From Algoriphagus sp. Y33 (GTDB lineage: Bacteria > Bacteroidota > Bacteroidia > Cytophagales > Cyclobacteriaceae): 64,000 bases of DNA. A program made the position numbers and the translations under genes. The DNA lies in assembly GCF_014838715.1 (NCBI RefSeq), contig NZ_CP061947.1, positions 6,066,001 through 6,130,000 on the forward strand, in the 5' to 3' direction. The notes under the pieces are model-generated. The model made no database searches and was not told where the DNA came from. It worked only from the letters and a program-made list of their open reading frames with translations. Below are positions 1-9,157 of the stretch, in pieces. Every line of letters begins with the position of its first letter. Within the stretch, counting starts at the first letter, position 1.

Positions 1-679
1 TGCCGATCCTAGATGCGTCGATCTGCCAAAAAGCAAGGTACGCGGCATCGGGACTCCAGGAAAACCCATCTCTTTTCCCAAACTCTTCTTCGTAAGCCCA
101 GTCAAAGGTTCCATTGATGAGCTTGCCTGTACCATCATTGGTAAGCTGTGTGATTTCACCTGTAGTAAAGTTTTGTATGTACAGATTGAATTGATGCACG
201 TAGGCTACGTATTTATTATCGGCCGAAAATTTTGCAAACATAAGGGAGGAAGGCTCAAATTCGTTTCCCAGTTGTTTTAACTGCTTTGTTTCTAAATCAT
301 AAACCCAGTAATCTCCTTTTGTATTTGACCTCCAAACACGGCTGGAATTGGTAAAAATCAGGACTTTTGATCCGTCATCTGATAGCGTGAATGATTCAAT
401 TGCAATAGATTTTTCAGCGTTTTGCAAAGCTTCTTTAGGGACAAAAACACTTTTCTCCAAATTTTTGCTATCCCATCTTACCAGCTCATTTCCATTATCC
501 ACAGTCACATAGGCAGCCCCATTTTCAATCCATTGGATTGGTTGGAGCCTTTCTTGTGCAAACTCTCCCGAGCTGTAGATTCTGTCGAGGGTAAGGAGTT
601 CGGAGCTTTGGGCAGATAATTCACCAATTGCGAAAAATGCCAAAAAGATAAAAATTGACTTTTTAAATGAGCGGTTCAT
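1..679 (-). CDS. Dipeptidyl peptidase IV (S9B), N-terminal part, cut by window edge
   Basis: The first 226 residues of a secreted prolyl-dipeptidase are visible; the rest, including the Ser-Asp-His hydrolase domain, lies beyond position 1. The start at 679 is followed by a signal peptide (MNRSFKKSIFIFLAFFAIG, cleavage near LSAQ). The remainder reads as DPP IV beta-propeller: a VTVDNGNELVRWD blade, then FDWAYEEEFG, DGFSWSPDA and AFWQID, where the first of these carries the paired acidic residues that bind the substrate N-terminus in this family. Family knowledge: such enzymes clip X-Pro dipeptides in the periplasm or outside the cell. An S9 peptidase of another subfamily is possible, but the EEEFG motif argues for DPP IV. 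Confidence 0.85.
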   Translation of the reverse strand, partial: MNRSFKKSIFIFLAFFAIGELSAQSSELLTLDRIYSSGEFAQERLQPIQWIENGAAYVTVDNGNELVRWDSKNLEKSVFVPKEALQNAEKSIAIESFTLSDDGSKVLIFTNSSRVWRSNTKGDYWVYDLETKQLKQLGNEFEPSSLMFAKFSADNKYVAYVHQFNLYIQNFTTGEITQLTNDGTGKLINGTFDWAYEEEFGKRDGFSWSPDAAYLAFWQIDASRIG

Positions 680-787
680 GAGAATGGAATTAGCTTTCTG
701 TACTGCTAAAGTAAAATTATATCTCCTAAATGGGATGAAAGGGCTAATATTTGAGCGCAATCCATCAATCGAGAGGGAGAGTGGTCT

Positions 788-2965
788 CTATACATTCCAC
801 CAATAGGTAAACTTCAGTACCAGCGAGCGGTTTTTGGTGTAAAATGGAGCGGGAAGATAATTGTCGGTGTAAACTAAAAACAGGTCTGAAGCGGGTTTGA
901 ATCGCCACTGGAAGCGGGTATTTAGATTGATGTTTTCAATTTGCTCATTATACTGGACAAATGCGGTGAAAAATAGGGTATTTGTCATGGTGACATCTAT
1001 TCTGGGACCGATCAACCAAAAGCTTGTAGTATTCCACGGTTCAGGTAAATGAATGGCATTATAGCCTGCATTCATCGTAATGCTCACATAGGGCTGGAAC
1101 CTATAGCCAAGCTCAGCTATCAAATTATAGCGCTCGCCGTCCGCATAGTATCCGCCTAAGCGCATAGAAAAAGCATAAGTTAAGACACTTTGCGGTTTAG
1201 AGGCGTATTCAGCCCCCATCGCATACCATTGATGAGCTGTACCCGCTGCCAGAGTATCTCCACTATAATTTGTTGGGTCAAAGGGATGTTGTAGCTTTAC
1301 ATAATCTGTACTCGTCCATAGCATAAACGTGCTTTGACTTCTCCACTTTAGATTATATGCTAGAAATGTAGTGTTGTCTGTTTGTTCTCCCCTTTTATTG
1401 AAAAAGAATGTTGTGCCAAAATCCGGCCCATGGCTCAAGATTTTTTCACTTTTCGGAAACCAGCGATAGCCTGCCCCTGGGCTGATTTTGTAAAACCCTG
1501 TTCTCGGCACATAGCCCACTTCTGCGGTGTAATTTTCAGACACATATTCATGCTGCCAGTTCCATGAGAGATTCCCTGCAGTGTACTTCAAATTGGCGGC
1601 ATGGACAAAGCCATTGCCAATATTATTCGGCCCAAAACTCTGTAGAACCATTGCTTTGCCGGTCCAAAGGTTGTTCGAAGAGGCTAGGTTGTACTCTAAT
1701 CCTACATTGCGGTTGAATTGGGAATAAATCGGAGCTTCGACAGTCGGATCCGGATTATAGTTTAGCGATTGCTTATTGATGAAAATCCCGGATATATTGG
1801 ATCTTGCTCCAACTTGTCGTTGAAGTGCCAAAACTGTAAAATTTTGGGAAGGCAACTTATCTTCTTCCACTTGGCCGGTTTGCATATTCATGGCACCGAT
1901 TCTCCAGCTCTTGTTGATTTTTCCGCTTAGTCTAGCACCAAACTGAATTGGAGCATTTAATCCGATTCTTCTGGAGAAAAATGGGCGGATCGTGCTGTAT
2001 CCAAAATTTGCAAACAAGTCACCATTTTCCAGAAAGAATTGGCGTCGTTCTGGGAAAAACAATTCAAACCGATCTAGGTTGGTGACTTGTCGATCGACTT
2101 CTACTTGTGAGAAATCAGGATTAACAGTAAGATCCAAGTTGAGCGAGGAAGTCAAGCCGATTTTTGCATCCATTCCTATCTCCTTTCGGTATTCTGCCTC
2201 ACCTCCTGATGACACTTCCTTACTTACTCCTCCCAAAGCGTAAGGAATCACGGAGATATTTGCCCCCGTCTGGGGAGGAGCTTCGTCCCAAACAAGTATT
2301 CCAGTGTAAGCGAGAGAGGCTGATGGGAATTGACGTGGAACTGGGGCCCATCCTGATTTTTCAGTAGTTTTCAGGTCAAGGCGGGAAAAATTGATTCCCC
2401 ATTCTGTAATTCCTTTTTTGTAACGGATGGATTTGAATGGGATTTTTGCTTCAAAAACCCATTTGTCATCATAATTGGTGACTTTGGAACTCCATTTATT
2501 ATCCCAACTGAGATCCACACTTCCGCCATTGTACATGATTCCGTCCCACTGTGCACCGGCCGCATTGGCACCAAAGGAAAACCCATTTGTCTGATCATCA
2601 AATGGATCCATGAAGAGTAGGAAGTTGTCATTCTTGCCAAAGTTGAAATCCCGCCGAAGTGATTCAACCATATAAGGGCCTTCGACGGCATGAAAATTCT
2701 CTACCAAGAGGTATAGATTTTCATCATCATAAGTCATTCTCACATCAGTTCTTACCTGAGCAAAGCTCGTGTCCATCGGCGTGATCATAAAGAAATCTTT
2801 GGCCACTTCCGCATCCAACCACGCTTGCTCATCCAAAGCTCCGTCAATCAGGATTTCAGAGGAGGCTTTCTGAATATGTAGTCGATAGGAATTGTTGATT
2901 TTCTGTGCTGAAAGTATCGTCGTGTTGGCCATTCCCAACAGCAAAAGAAGAATCAGATTACGCAT
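788..2965 (-). CDS. DUF5916 protein with CBM9-like N-terminal domain, outer membrane
   Basis: This is a 725-residue exported protein. Residues 1-20 form a signal peptide ending near LSAQ. Residues about 30-210 resemble the family-9 carbohydrate-binding-like sandwich (IDGALDEQAWLDAEVAKDF, then YDDENLYLLVENF). The rest matches the DUF5916 pattern: NFSRLDLK, DLTVNPDFSQVEVD, FFPERRQFFLENGD, then many alternating aromatic strands ending in LKFTYWW, as expected of an outer-membrane barrel. Its molecular function is not established. It lies just upstream of the DPP IV gene on the same strand with a 108-bp gap, so co-transcription is possible. Length and architecture are normal for the family. Confidence 0.85.
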   Translation of the reverse strand: MRNLILLLLLGMANTTILSAQKINNSYRLHIQKASSEILIDGALDEQAWLDAEVAKDFFMITPMDTSFAQVRTDVRMTYDDENLYLLVENFHAVEGPYMVESLRRDFNFGKNDNFLLFMDPFDDQTNGFSFGANAAGAQWDGIMYNGGSVDLSWDNKWSSKVTNYDDKWVFEAKIPFKSIRYKKGITEWGINFSRLDLKTTEKSGWAPVPRQFPSASLAYTGILVWDEAPPQTGANISVIPYALGGVSKEVSSGGEAEYRKEIGMDAKIGLTSSLNLDLTVNPDFSQVEVDRQVTNLDRFELFFPERRQFFLENGDLFANFGYSTIRPFFSRRIGLNAPIQFGARLSGKINKSWRIGAMNMQTGQVEEDKLPSQNFTVLALQRQVGARSNISGIFINKQSLNYNPDPTVEAPIYSQFNRNVGLEYNLASSNNLWTGKAMVLQSFGPNNIGNGFVHAANLKYTAGNLSWNWQHEYVSENYTAEVGYVPRTGFYKISPGAGYRWFPKSEKILSHGPDFGTTFFFNKRGEQTDNTTFLAYNLKWRSQSTFMLWTSTDYVKLQHPFDPTNYSGDTLAAGTAHQWYAMGAEYASKPQSVLTYAFSMRLGGYYADGERYNLIAELGYRFQPYVSITMNAGYNAIHLPEPWNTTSFWLIGPRIDVTMTNTLFFTAFVQYNEQIENINLNTRFQWRFKPASDLFLVYTDNYLPAPFYTKNRSLVLKFTYWWNV

Positions 2966-3063
2966 GGGGGCATACTTATAATGCTGATAAGGGTTTATTC
3001 TCGAAATATTAAGTAATTTTTTTATAAGCTACAGCTAAGTTAATGAAAAAAATAAATAAACTT

Positions 3064-5463
3064 TTATTGCTTTAATCTATAGCTTAAGGTCAAAATAAAC
3101 TGCCTCCTCTGGTATTGGAAATCTCCCTCGGCATAAAAATTGGATCCTTCACTGATGTACCTGTTTCTTCTCGAATTGAAAATGTCGGTAGCATTAAAAA
3201 CTAAGGAGCCTCTATCCTGTAGGATATTTTTACTTGCGGAAAAATCCATAAAGAAAATCCCCTTTCTAACCCCCTGTACTGTTTTTTGTCTAGCTTCGTA
3301 ATTTGCGCGAAGCTGTAGGTCAAGTCCTTGTGTCAATGTAAATCTGGAGGTCTGTCGAAAAAGCCAAGAATAAGTTTTGGTTTCATATCCATTCTGAATA
3401 TTAGTTCCATCGATATCAGCATGGAAGAAATTCGCATTGAAGTCCAATTTCCACCAAGGGAATAGTTGATAGTCGCTGCTGAGTTCCACACCAAATGAAT
3501 TTTCTCCATTCAGATTGAAAGGTAATGTGGTAGAATTTCCATCTTGGTCCACATCGCGTAGCCGTTCGATTTTGTCATTTGTGCTCCGGTAATAAACTGT
3601 GGTGAAAAGAGTTCCCTTGTCAAAATACTTGATGTGGCCCAGCTCAAAAGAATTGGTGTACTCGGGATTTAAGTCGGGGTTTCCACTGAAGAAATTCCGC
3701 GCATCCGAAAGTGTTACATAAGGGCTTAAATCATTATAAACCGGCCGTCGTACTCTGCGACTGTAGCTGATTTGAAAGGCATTTTCTTTTGAAATATTGT
3801 AGGTCAGATGGGCACTGGGAAAGAGATCTGTATATTTTCTGGGATTTACCTCCATGGTTTTTTCCAATGTAGTTTCTACATCTGTATATTCTATTCTAAG
3901 CCCGCCTTGATAGCTCCATTTGTTAGTGCTATTTCCAATGATACCATAGGCTGCGAGAATGTTTTCATCGTATAGAAAAATATTGTCCAGACCGGGAATA
4001 GGCTCAAGACTTCCACTTTCATTTGCTTGCTGCACAAGGTAGTCGTTCTTCATTTCCCTAAAACTTGTCCGAAACCCACTCTCGAATTTTCCTTCTTTGC
4101 CAAATGGTTGGACATAATCAAGCATAGCAAGGTATTGATTTTCGTATTCATCGTTCAGGGAAGTTTGGAGTACCGATGAGCCTGCGATTGGGTTCCCTTG
4201 AGGTGTGTACCCGTCTTGGGTAAATAGTTGATCGGAATTTTCCCAATAATTCAAATAAGTCAGTGTTCCTGTCAGTTCATGTCCTTTGCGGTCGAAGGTT
4301 TTCTTGTAGTTCATAGAAATTTCCGAGTTGGGTTCCTCTTCCGTTTCATCCTGTTTCCGTAGCGTATAACTCTGGAGATTGCCCAAAGTATTCCAAGAGT
4401 CTTCGTAGCGAATGTCTGTAATTCTGTGAGCATCGCTTCTTCTCCACAGGTAGGAGAGTGTGAGTATACTGCTTTCGCTGAAGTAATAATCCAAGCCACC
4501 CCTAATATTGTTGTTAAGGCTTTTTACCAATCCTTTATTTCTTTGGTTTAAGATGAAAGTAGTGTCTTCTCCGTACGTTTCCTGATATAACTCTCCCACA
4601 TTTGGGGCTCGGCGATGGGTAAGGCTGTAATTGATAAACCAATTAATCCTTTTGTGTCTGTAATTAAGGTTTGCTGTGAAGCCCAGATTGGTAGGAGAGC
4701 CGCCGACCAATTCGAATGAACCATTAAATCCTTGGTTATTATCCTTTTTTAGAATAATATTAATTACCCCTGCCATCCCTTCGGCTTCGTAGCGTGCAGA
4801 GGGATTAGTGATGACTTCCACCCGCTCAATCATATTGGCAGGCAACTGACGCAGGCCGGCACTGCCTTTGAAGCTCACCAACCCGGAGGGTTTCCCATCA
4901 ATGAGTATTCGGACATTGTCCGAACCCCTTAAGCGTACATTTCCTTCCGGATCTACCGCAATGGAAGGAAGACTCATCAGGATATCGCTTGCATTGCCTC
5001 CGGCATTTGCCAGGTCCTTTCCCACATTGAAAATTCGCTTGTCTAATGAGAGCTCCATAATGGTTTTTTCGCCCTGAACAATTACTTCATCAAGGTTTTC
5101 AGCAGTGGTTTTCATATGGATTTGTCCCAAGTCCTGTAAGGATGAATTTCCGGAAATTGTAAACAAACCAGTTTTAAAAGGCTCGTAACCCATGAATTCA
5201 ACAGACGCATAATATTCTCCAATGGAAATGTCCACTTGAAACTTGCCGCTGTCATCTGAAAGCCCTCCGGAAATAAGACTGTCTGCTGTATTATAAATGC
5301 CAATTGAGGCATAGGGCAGCGGGGTGCTTGAACCTTCTTCGAGGACGACCCCCGTAATTTTGATATTGGATTCTTGCTGTGAGAAAGCAGGAGGGCAAAA
5401 AAGGATACTCAGTATAATCGAAATTGTAATTTTTCGAAATGGTAAATGGTAATAAGTGGACAT
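3064..5463 (-). CDS. TonB-dependent receptor, outer-membrane beta-barrel family
   Basis: The product is about 799 residues from the chosen ATG at 5463; an in-frame ATG at 5511 would add 16 residues before a normal signal peptide, so I reject it. After the signal peptide (cleavage near AFSQQ) comes a carboxypeptidase-regulatory-like sandwich (ITGVVLEEGSSTPLPYASI). Next is a plug domain (LRGSDNVRILIDGKPSG, IERVEVITNPSARYEAEGMAG, VINIILKK) and a 22-strand-type barrel ending in FILTLSYRLKQ. The plug plus barrel resembles the OMP_b-brl_3 group of SusC-unrelated receptors. The ligand cannot be told from sequence: no SusD, siderophore or metal genes lie beside it. It probably imports or senses a large ligand using TonB energy. 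Confidence 0.88.
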   Translation of the reverse strand: MSTYYHLPFRKITISIILSILFCPPAFSQQESNIKITGVVLEEGSSTPLPYASIGIYNTADSLISGGLSDDSGKFQVDISIGEYYASVEFMGYEPFKTGLFTISGNSSLQDLGQIHMKTTAENLDEVIVQGEKTIMELSLDKRIFNVGKDLANAGGNASDILMSLPSIAVDPEGNVRLRGSDNVRILIDGKPSGLVSFKGSAGLRQLPANMIERVEVITNPSARYEAEGMAGVINIILKKDNNQGFNGSFELVGGSPTNLGFTANLNYRHKRINWFINYSLTHRRAPNVGELYQETYGEDTTFILNQRNKGLVKSLNNNIRGGLDYYFSESSILTLSYLWRRSDAHRITDIRYEDSWNTLGNLQSYTLRKQDETEEEPNSEISMNYKKTFDRKGHELTGTLTYLNYWENSDQLFTQDGYTPQGNPIAGSSVLQTSLNDEYENQYLAMLDYVQPFGKEGKFESGFRTSFREMKNDYLVQQANESGSLEPIPGLDNIFLYDENILAAYGIIGNSTNKWSYQGGLRIEYTDVETTLEKTMEVNPRKYTDLFPSAHLTYNISKENAFQISYSRRVRRPVYNDLSPYVTLSDARNFFSGNPDLNPEYTNSFELGHIKYFDKGTLFTTVYYRSTNDKIERLRDVDQDGNSTTLPFNLNGENSFGVELSSDYQLFPWWKLDFNANFFHADIDGTNIQNGYETKTYSWLFRQTSRFTLTQGLDLQLRANYEARQKTVQGVRKGIFFMDFSASKNILQDRGSLVFNATDIFNSRRNRYISEGSNFYAEGDFQYQRRQFILTLSYRLKQ

Positions 5464-5633
5464 TAGATGTCTGGTTAGGTATAGGTTTGGGTTAATATAG
5501 TTCCAAATCAAATCATGTCTTCATTTAGAATCATGAAAATATATTTCGATTTTTTAGGAAAATCAGCATAAAAATGACCAAAGGTGTATTTTGAAGGACA
5601 GACTGATTAAAGCTTACAGTTTAGTTCCGGTGC

Positions 5634-7781
5634 CTATTTTCTTTTTAAAAGATTAGAGACAGTTCTTCCGATCCAGTCCAACCTCTCAATAGGTCCAATC
5701 AATGAGCCATGTATCATGTCCATCACTGGCATTGCACCGTTTTTTGGTTGATTAGGGTAGATTAGAATAAAGCTGTGGTTTTTGAGCCACATGTTGATCA
5801 GATGAGGGATTTGCCTCATTTTTGGGTGATAAGATGTTTCACCGGGACGGCTGAGCACCATAATAATGTTGTCATCAGGTTTGAGTAAAATGTCTAGTTT
5901 GTCCAGTTCTTCCCAAGTGGGGAAAGGGCGGAAATCAACGCGTATAGGGTGTCTTTGGAGAATTTCCAAGAGAGATGTCCTTGTTTCTTCTCCTGTGTAA
6001 AAAATCATCCTGGCTCCTGAATTTCTGGCAATATTCCAGACTTTGACCAACCAAAATGGGAAGCCCAGTTCCTTCTCCGTATTTGGAGGAATGAATACCA
6101 AATGTCGTTTATGTGTGTCAAATGGTTGGTACGGCTTGTAAATAAAAGTAGTTGTCGCGCATTTGCTGAGTAGTCCTTCAGTCAGATCTCCAAGAAAACT
6201 ATCATCCATCCCACGCTTTTCGTGGAGTCCAAGAACTAGATCAGTAATTTTATTTTCACGAATCACACTGGAAATCCCATGCTCCACATTGGTATCGTAG
6301 CGCAATAGTTCATATAGGAAATGATCGGTAGACCCTGCCACTTTGCTAGCCTGATTCAATGTTTTTTGAGCTTTCATCTCAGCTCCTGTATCCTCCGTTT
6401 CCGGGTTGATGATACTTAATGCATACAGTCCTGTTTTTTTCTGTGGCGACTTCAGCATCATACTCAGATGAATGAGTTCGTCTGAAGTTTCTTGATTTCG
6501 GACGGGGATCAGTATACGCTCTGCAATATCTTCACTCTTCTCTTCATTAAGTGGAGACTCGGACATGGCAATTCGTTTGGCTCCTTTCTGGGCTTCTAGA
6601 GAAGCAATGGTACAAGTCACCAGAATCATGACAATGGTGCCATTCAGTACATATTCTGAAAGCAGTCTCATAGGCTCTCCACTTGCATCTGTGCCAATGA
6701 TCGTATTGAAGCCGACCAACACAGCAGCCAAAGTGGCGGCGGCCTGTGCATTGCTCAGGCCGAACATGATCTTGCGTTCATCTTTTGTAAAGCCAAAGGT
6801 TTTTTGGGTAGCCAAAGCAGCAAGATACTTAGCAGTAGTCGCTACGAGTGTCATTACTATCGCCACAATAATTGTTTCCTTGCTTTGGAAAAATGCACGA
6901 AAATCGACCAACATACCAACTCCAATCAGAAAAAAAGGGATGAAAATCGCATTACCTACAAATTCTATCCTGTTCATCAGCGGAGACGTATGTGAGATCA
7001 ATGGATTTACTGCTAGTCCGACCATAAATGCTCCAATAATAGCCTCGACTCCAGCCCATTCTGCCAAAGCAGCTCCTGCAAAAACCAATACTAATACAAA
7101 TATGTATTGAGACACGTTGCCCTCATATTTCTTAAAAAACCAGCGTCCAATTTGCGGAAGGACAAACCAAACTATGATGACAAATAGAGAAAGTGAGAGT
7201 CCGAGCTTAGTCCAGAAAGCTGCATTAACTTCTCCGTGGGCCATACCGACTATAATTGCCAATACCAATAAAGCTAGGGTATCAGTGATTAAAGTTCCTC
7301 CTACAGTAATGTTCACTGCCCTGTTTTTTGCAATACCCATTTTTGAAATCATTGGATAGGCGATAAGCGTGTGTGAAGCAAACATACTGGCAAGTAAAAT
7401 CGAAGTTGCCCAGCCAAAATCCAACAGGTACAAACCCGCTAAAATCCCCAATCCCATAGGAATCAAGAATGTGAACATTCCGAAAACAAAGCTCTTTTTA
7501 CTGTTCTTCCTGAAGTCAACAAGGTCTATTTCGAGCCCGGCCAGAAACATGATATAAAGCAACCCTGCAGTTCCCGAAAGAATAATGCCGCCGTCTCTTT
7601 CGATCATGTCTAATCCATTAGGGCCTACTATTGCTCCCGCTATAATCAGCCCGAGTAAAGGAGGGATTTTTATACGGTTAAGTAAAAGTGGAGCTAGAAG
7701 AATGATGAGTAAAATCACCAGAAACTTGAGTACTGGATTGGTAATGGGTAGCTCAATGGAAAAAATTGAGAACGGTATCAT
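5634..7781 (-). CDS. CPA2-type cation:proton antiporter with Usp-like C-terminal region
   Basis: This is a 715-residue inner-membrane antiporter. Residues about 15-400 hold roughly 12 hydrophobic segments with Na+/H+ exchanger motifs: PPLLGLIIAGAIVGPNGL in the first helices and GVEAIIGAFMVGLAVNP in the ion-binding half. Residues about 425-715 are soluble and look like universal-stress-protein folds (RILIPVRNQETSDELIHLS, then LVLGLHEKRGMDDSFLGDL), a common arrangement in Bacteroidota CPA2 exchangers. It follows the Ca2+/Na+ antiporter gene by 43 bp from stop to first ATG region (stop at 7800, start at 7781), so the two probably form an ion-homeostasis operon. Whether it moves Na+ or K+ cannot be read from the sequence. 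Confidence 0.88.
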   Translation of the reverse strand: MIPFSIFSIELPITNPVLKFLVILLIILLAPLLLNRIKIPPLLGLIIAGAIVGPNGLDMIERDGGIILSGTAGLLYIMFLAGLEIDLVDFRKNSKKSFVFGMFTFLIPMGLGILAGLYLLDFGWATSILLASMFASHTLIAYPMISKMGIAKNRAVNITVGGTLITDTLALLVLAIIVGMAHGEVNAAFWTKLGLSLSLFVIIVWFVLPQIGRWFFKKYEGNVSQYIFVLVLVFAGAALAEWAGVEAIIGAFMVGLAVNPLISHTSPLMNRIEFVGNAIFIPFFLIGVGMLVDFRAFFQSKETIIVAIVMTLVATTAKYLAALATQKTFGFTKDERKIMFGLSNAQAAATLAAVLVGFNTIIGTDASGEPMRLLSEYVLNGTIVMILVTCTIASLEAQKGAKRIAMSESPLNEEKSEDIAERILIPVRNQETSDELIHLSMMLKSPQKKTGLYALSIINPETEDTGAEMKAQKTLNQASKVAGSTDHFLYELLRYDTNVEHGISSVIRENKITDLVLGLHEKRGMDDSFLGDLTEGLLSKCATTTFIYKPYQPFDTHKRHLVFIPPNTEKELGFPFWLVKVWNIARNSGARMIFYTGEETRTSLLEILQRHPIRVDFRPFPTWEELDKLDILLKPDDNIIMVLSRPGETSYHPKMRQIPHLINMWLKNHSFILIYPNQPKNGAMPVMDMIHGSLIGPIERLDWIGRTVSNLLKRK

Positions 7782-7799
7782 AAAGTCTGAAATAAGTGG

Positions 7800-8756
7800 C
7801 TATAATTCTAAAGCGACTAAGTATGTGGTATAACCTAAATACATGACTAATAGTAATGCGGCTTCCCATCTATCCAGTGTTTTCCTCTTACCTGCGAACA
7901 TGGCAAGGAATAAAAAGACCGTTCCTCCTATAAGTATGTAAATATCCTGATTGAATGCGGGTTTAAAATTCAGCGGTTGGATCAGTGAACTAACGCCCAA
8001 AATCAGAAATATGTTGAATATGTTAGAGCCGATGATATTGCCGATTGCGATATCATTGTTCTTTTTCATTGACGCGACTATTGATGTGGCTAGTTCAGGG
8101 AGAGAAGTGCCTGCTGCTACAATAGTAAGCCCAATAATTTTCTCACTTATTCCAAGTGACTGAGCCATAGATACTGCGGTGTCTACCACTATTTTGCCTC
8201 CAATAACAAGTCCTGCCAATCCAATGAGGATTAATCCCCATATCTTCAGATTGGGATAGTTTTTAACTTGTATTTCTTCCTGAGTTGGTTCCGATTTGAG
8301 TTGGGTGAAAACGTAATATAGGAAACCTGCAAACAGGAGGATCAATATACCTCCATCTATTCTCGAAAGTCCTGGGATTTCTTCACTCAAATAATTGTTT
8401 GCAAGGAATAATAGGACAATGGCAGCTAAAAGAGAAAAGGGGATTTCTTTCCATACTGAACTTGAATTTACTGCAAGCGGAGTAATGAGTCCGGCAATGC
8501 CAAGAATGATAAATAAGTTGAAATTATTGGAACCGATGATATTACCAAAGACAATATCAGGATAGCCACCTACAGACGCAACGGAGTTGACCACCAGTTC
8601 GGGAGCCGAAGTGCCAAAAGCTACAATCGTCAGGCCTATAGCAAGGTCAGAGACTTTGTGTTTTTTTGCTAAAACGGAGGCCCCATCTACAAGCCAGTCA
8701 GCTCCTTTTACCAATAACAAGAGTCCGGCAAGGAGAAGGATACTTTGAAGGATCAT
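7800..8756 (-). CDS. Calcium/sodium antiporter, CaCA family (YrbG-like)
   Basis: The product has 318 residues from the ATG at 8756; an upstream in-frame ATG at 8807 adds a charged, non-membrane 17-residue tail and is less likely. Both alpha-repeats of the CaCA family are plain: GTSAPELVVNSVASV with GNIIGSNNFNLFIILG in the first half, and GTSLPELATSIVAS with GNIIGSNIFNIFLILG in the second. The acidic Glu in each G-T-S-x-P-E motif is the ion ligand of the family. About ten membrane segments are present, with a hydrophilic loop near residue 150. It probably exports Ca2+ in exchange for Na+ at the inner membrane, and leads a two-gene operon with the CPA2 antiporter. Confidence 0.92.
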   Translation of the reverse strand: MILQSILLLAGLLLLVKGADWLVDGASVLAKKHKVSDLAIGLTIVAFGTSAPELVVNSVASVGGYPDIVFGNIIGSNNFNLFIILGIAGLITPLAVNSSSVWKEIPFSLLAAIVLLFLANNYLSEEIPGLSRIDGGILILLFAGFLYYVFTQLKSEPTQEEIQVKNYPNLKIWGLILIGLAGLVIGGKIVVDTAVSMAQSLGISEKIIGLTIVAAGTSLPELATSIVASMKKNNDIAIGNIIGSNIFNIFLILGVSSLIQPLNFKPAFNQDIYILIGGTVFLFLAMFAGKRKTLDRWEAALLLVMYLGYTTYLVALEL

Positions 8757-9157
8757 AGTGCATAGATTTTTGTTTGAAAGCTTTTTTTGCTCGCAAAAAT
8801 CTCTCAAAAGTAGATTGAAAAGCAGGTGTAATAATGCGCTTTATCAATATATTTTTTCAGTGAAATAATTTTGGGAATATACCTCTTGTGCTCACTGCTG
8901 ATTGGTTTCGAAGATTGTGGGCTTCTATGTAGCCGGATTGAGATTTTGGTATCATTGCCGGTAATCTGTATTTGTTTTGACAGGGGTAATGGATAAGATA
9001 AGGATCTGCTTATCAGCGGAATGTAATATGGAATAAATTAATGCCAGAAAGTTATCCTTCAAAAAAATCAGCCCATTCTTCATTACAATAATGAAAGCAA
9101 AAAAAAGAGCCCGATACAATATCGAGCTCTTTTGCTATATGTGTATTTCTGTGCTAA
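8757..9157. other. Intergenic stretch of 401 bp
   Basis: AT-rich spacer between the antiporter operon and the ompA-like gene, both on the minus strand. It holds the terminator of the ompA-like gene (9098-9133) and presumably the antiporter promoter near 8760-8850, which I could not place with confidence. I see no convincing small gene or RNA. Confidence 0.6.
9098..9133 (-). terminator. Terminator of the ompA-like gene
   Basis: Arms at 9103-9110 and 9126-9133 (AAAAGAGC/GCTCTTTT) plus an inner CGAT/ATCG stem around a 5-nt loop. On the minus strand the hairpin runs into an eight-T tract. It lies 24 bp past the stop codon. Confidence 0.85.

Noticed and set aside
6565..7110. A 181-codon plus-strand frame opposite the CPA2 antiporter
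   Set aside because: It is the mirror of membrane-helix codons; the minus-strand product has clear family motifs.
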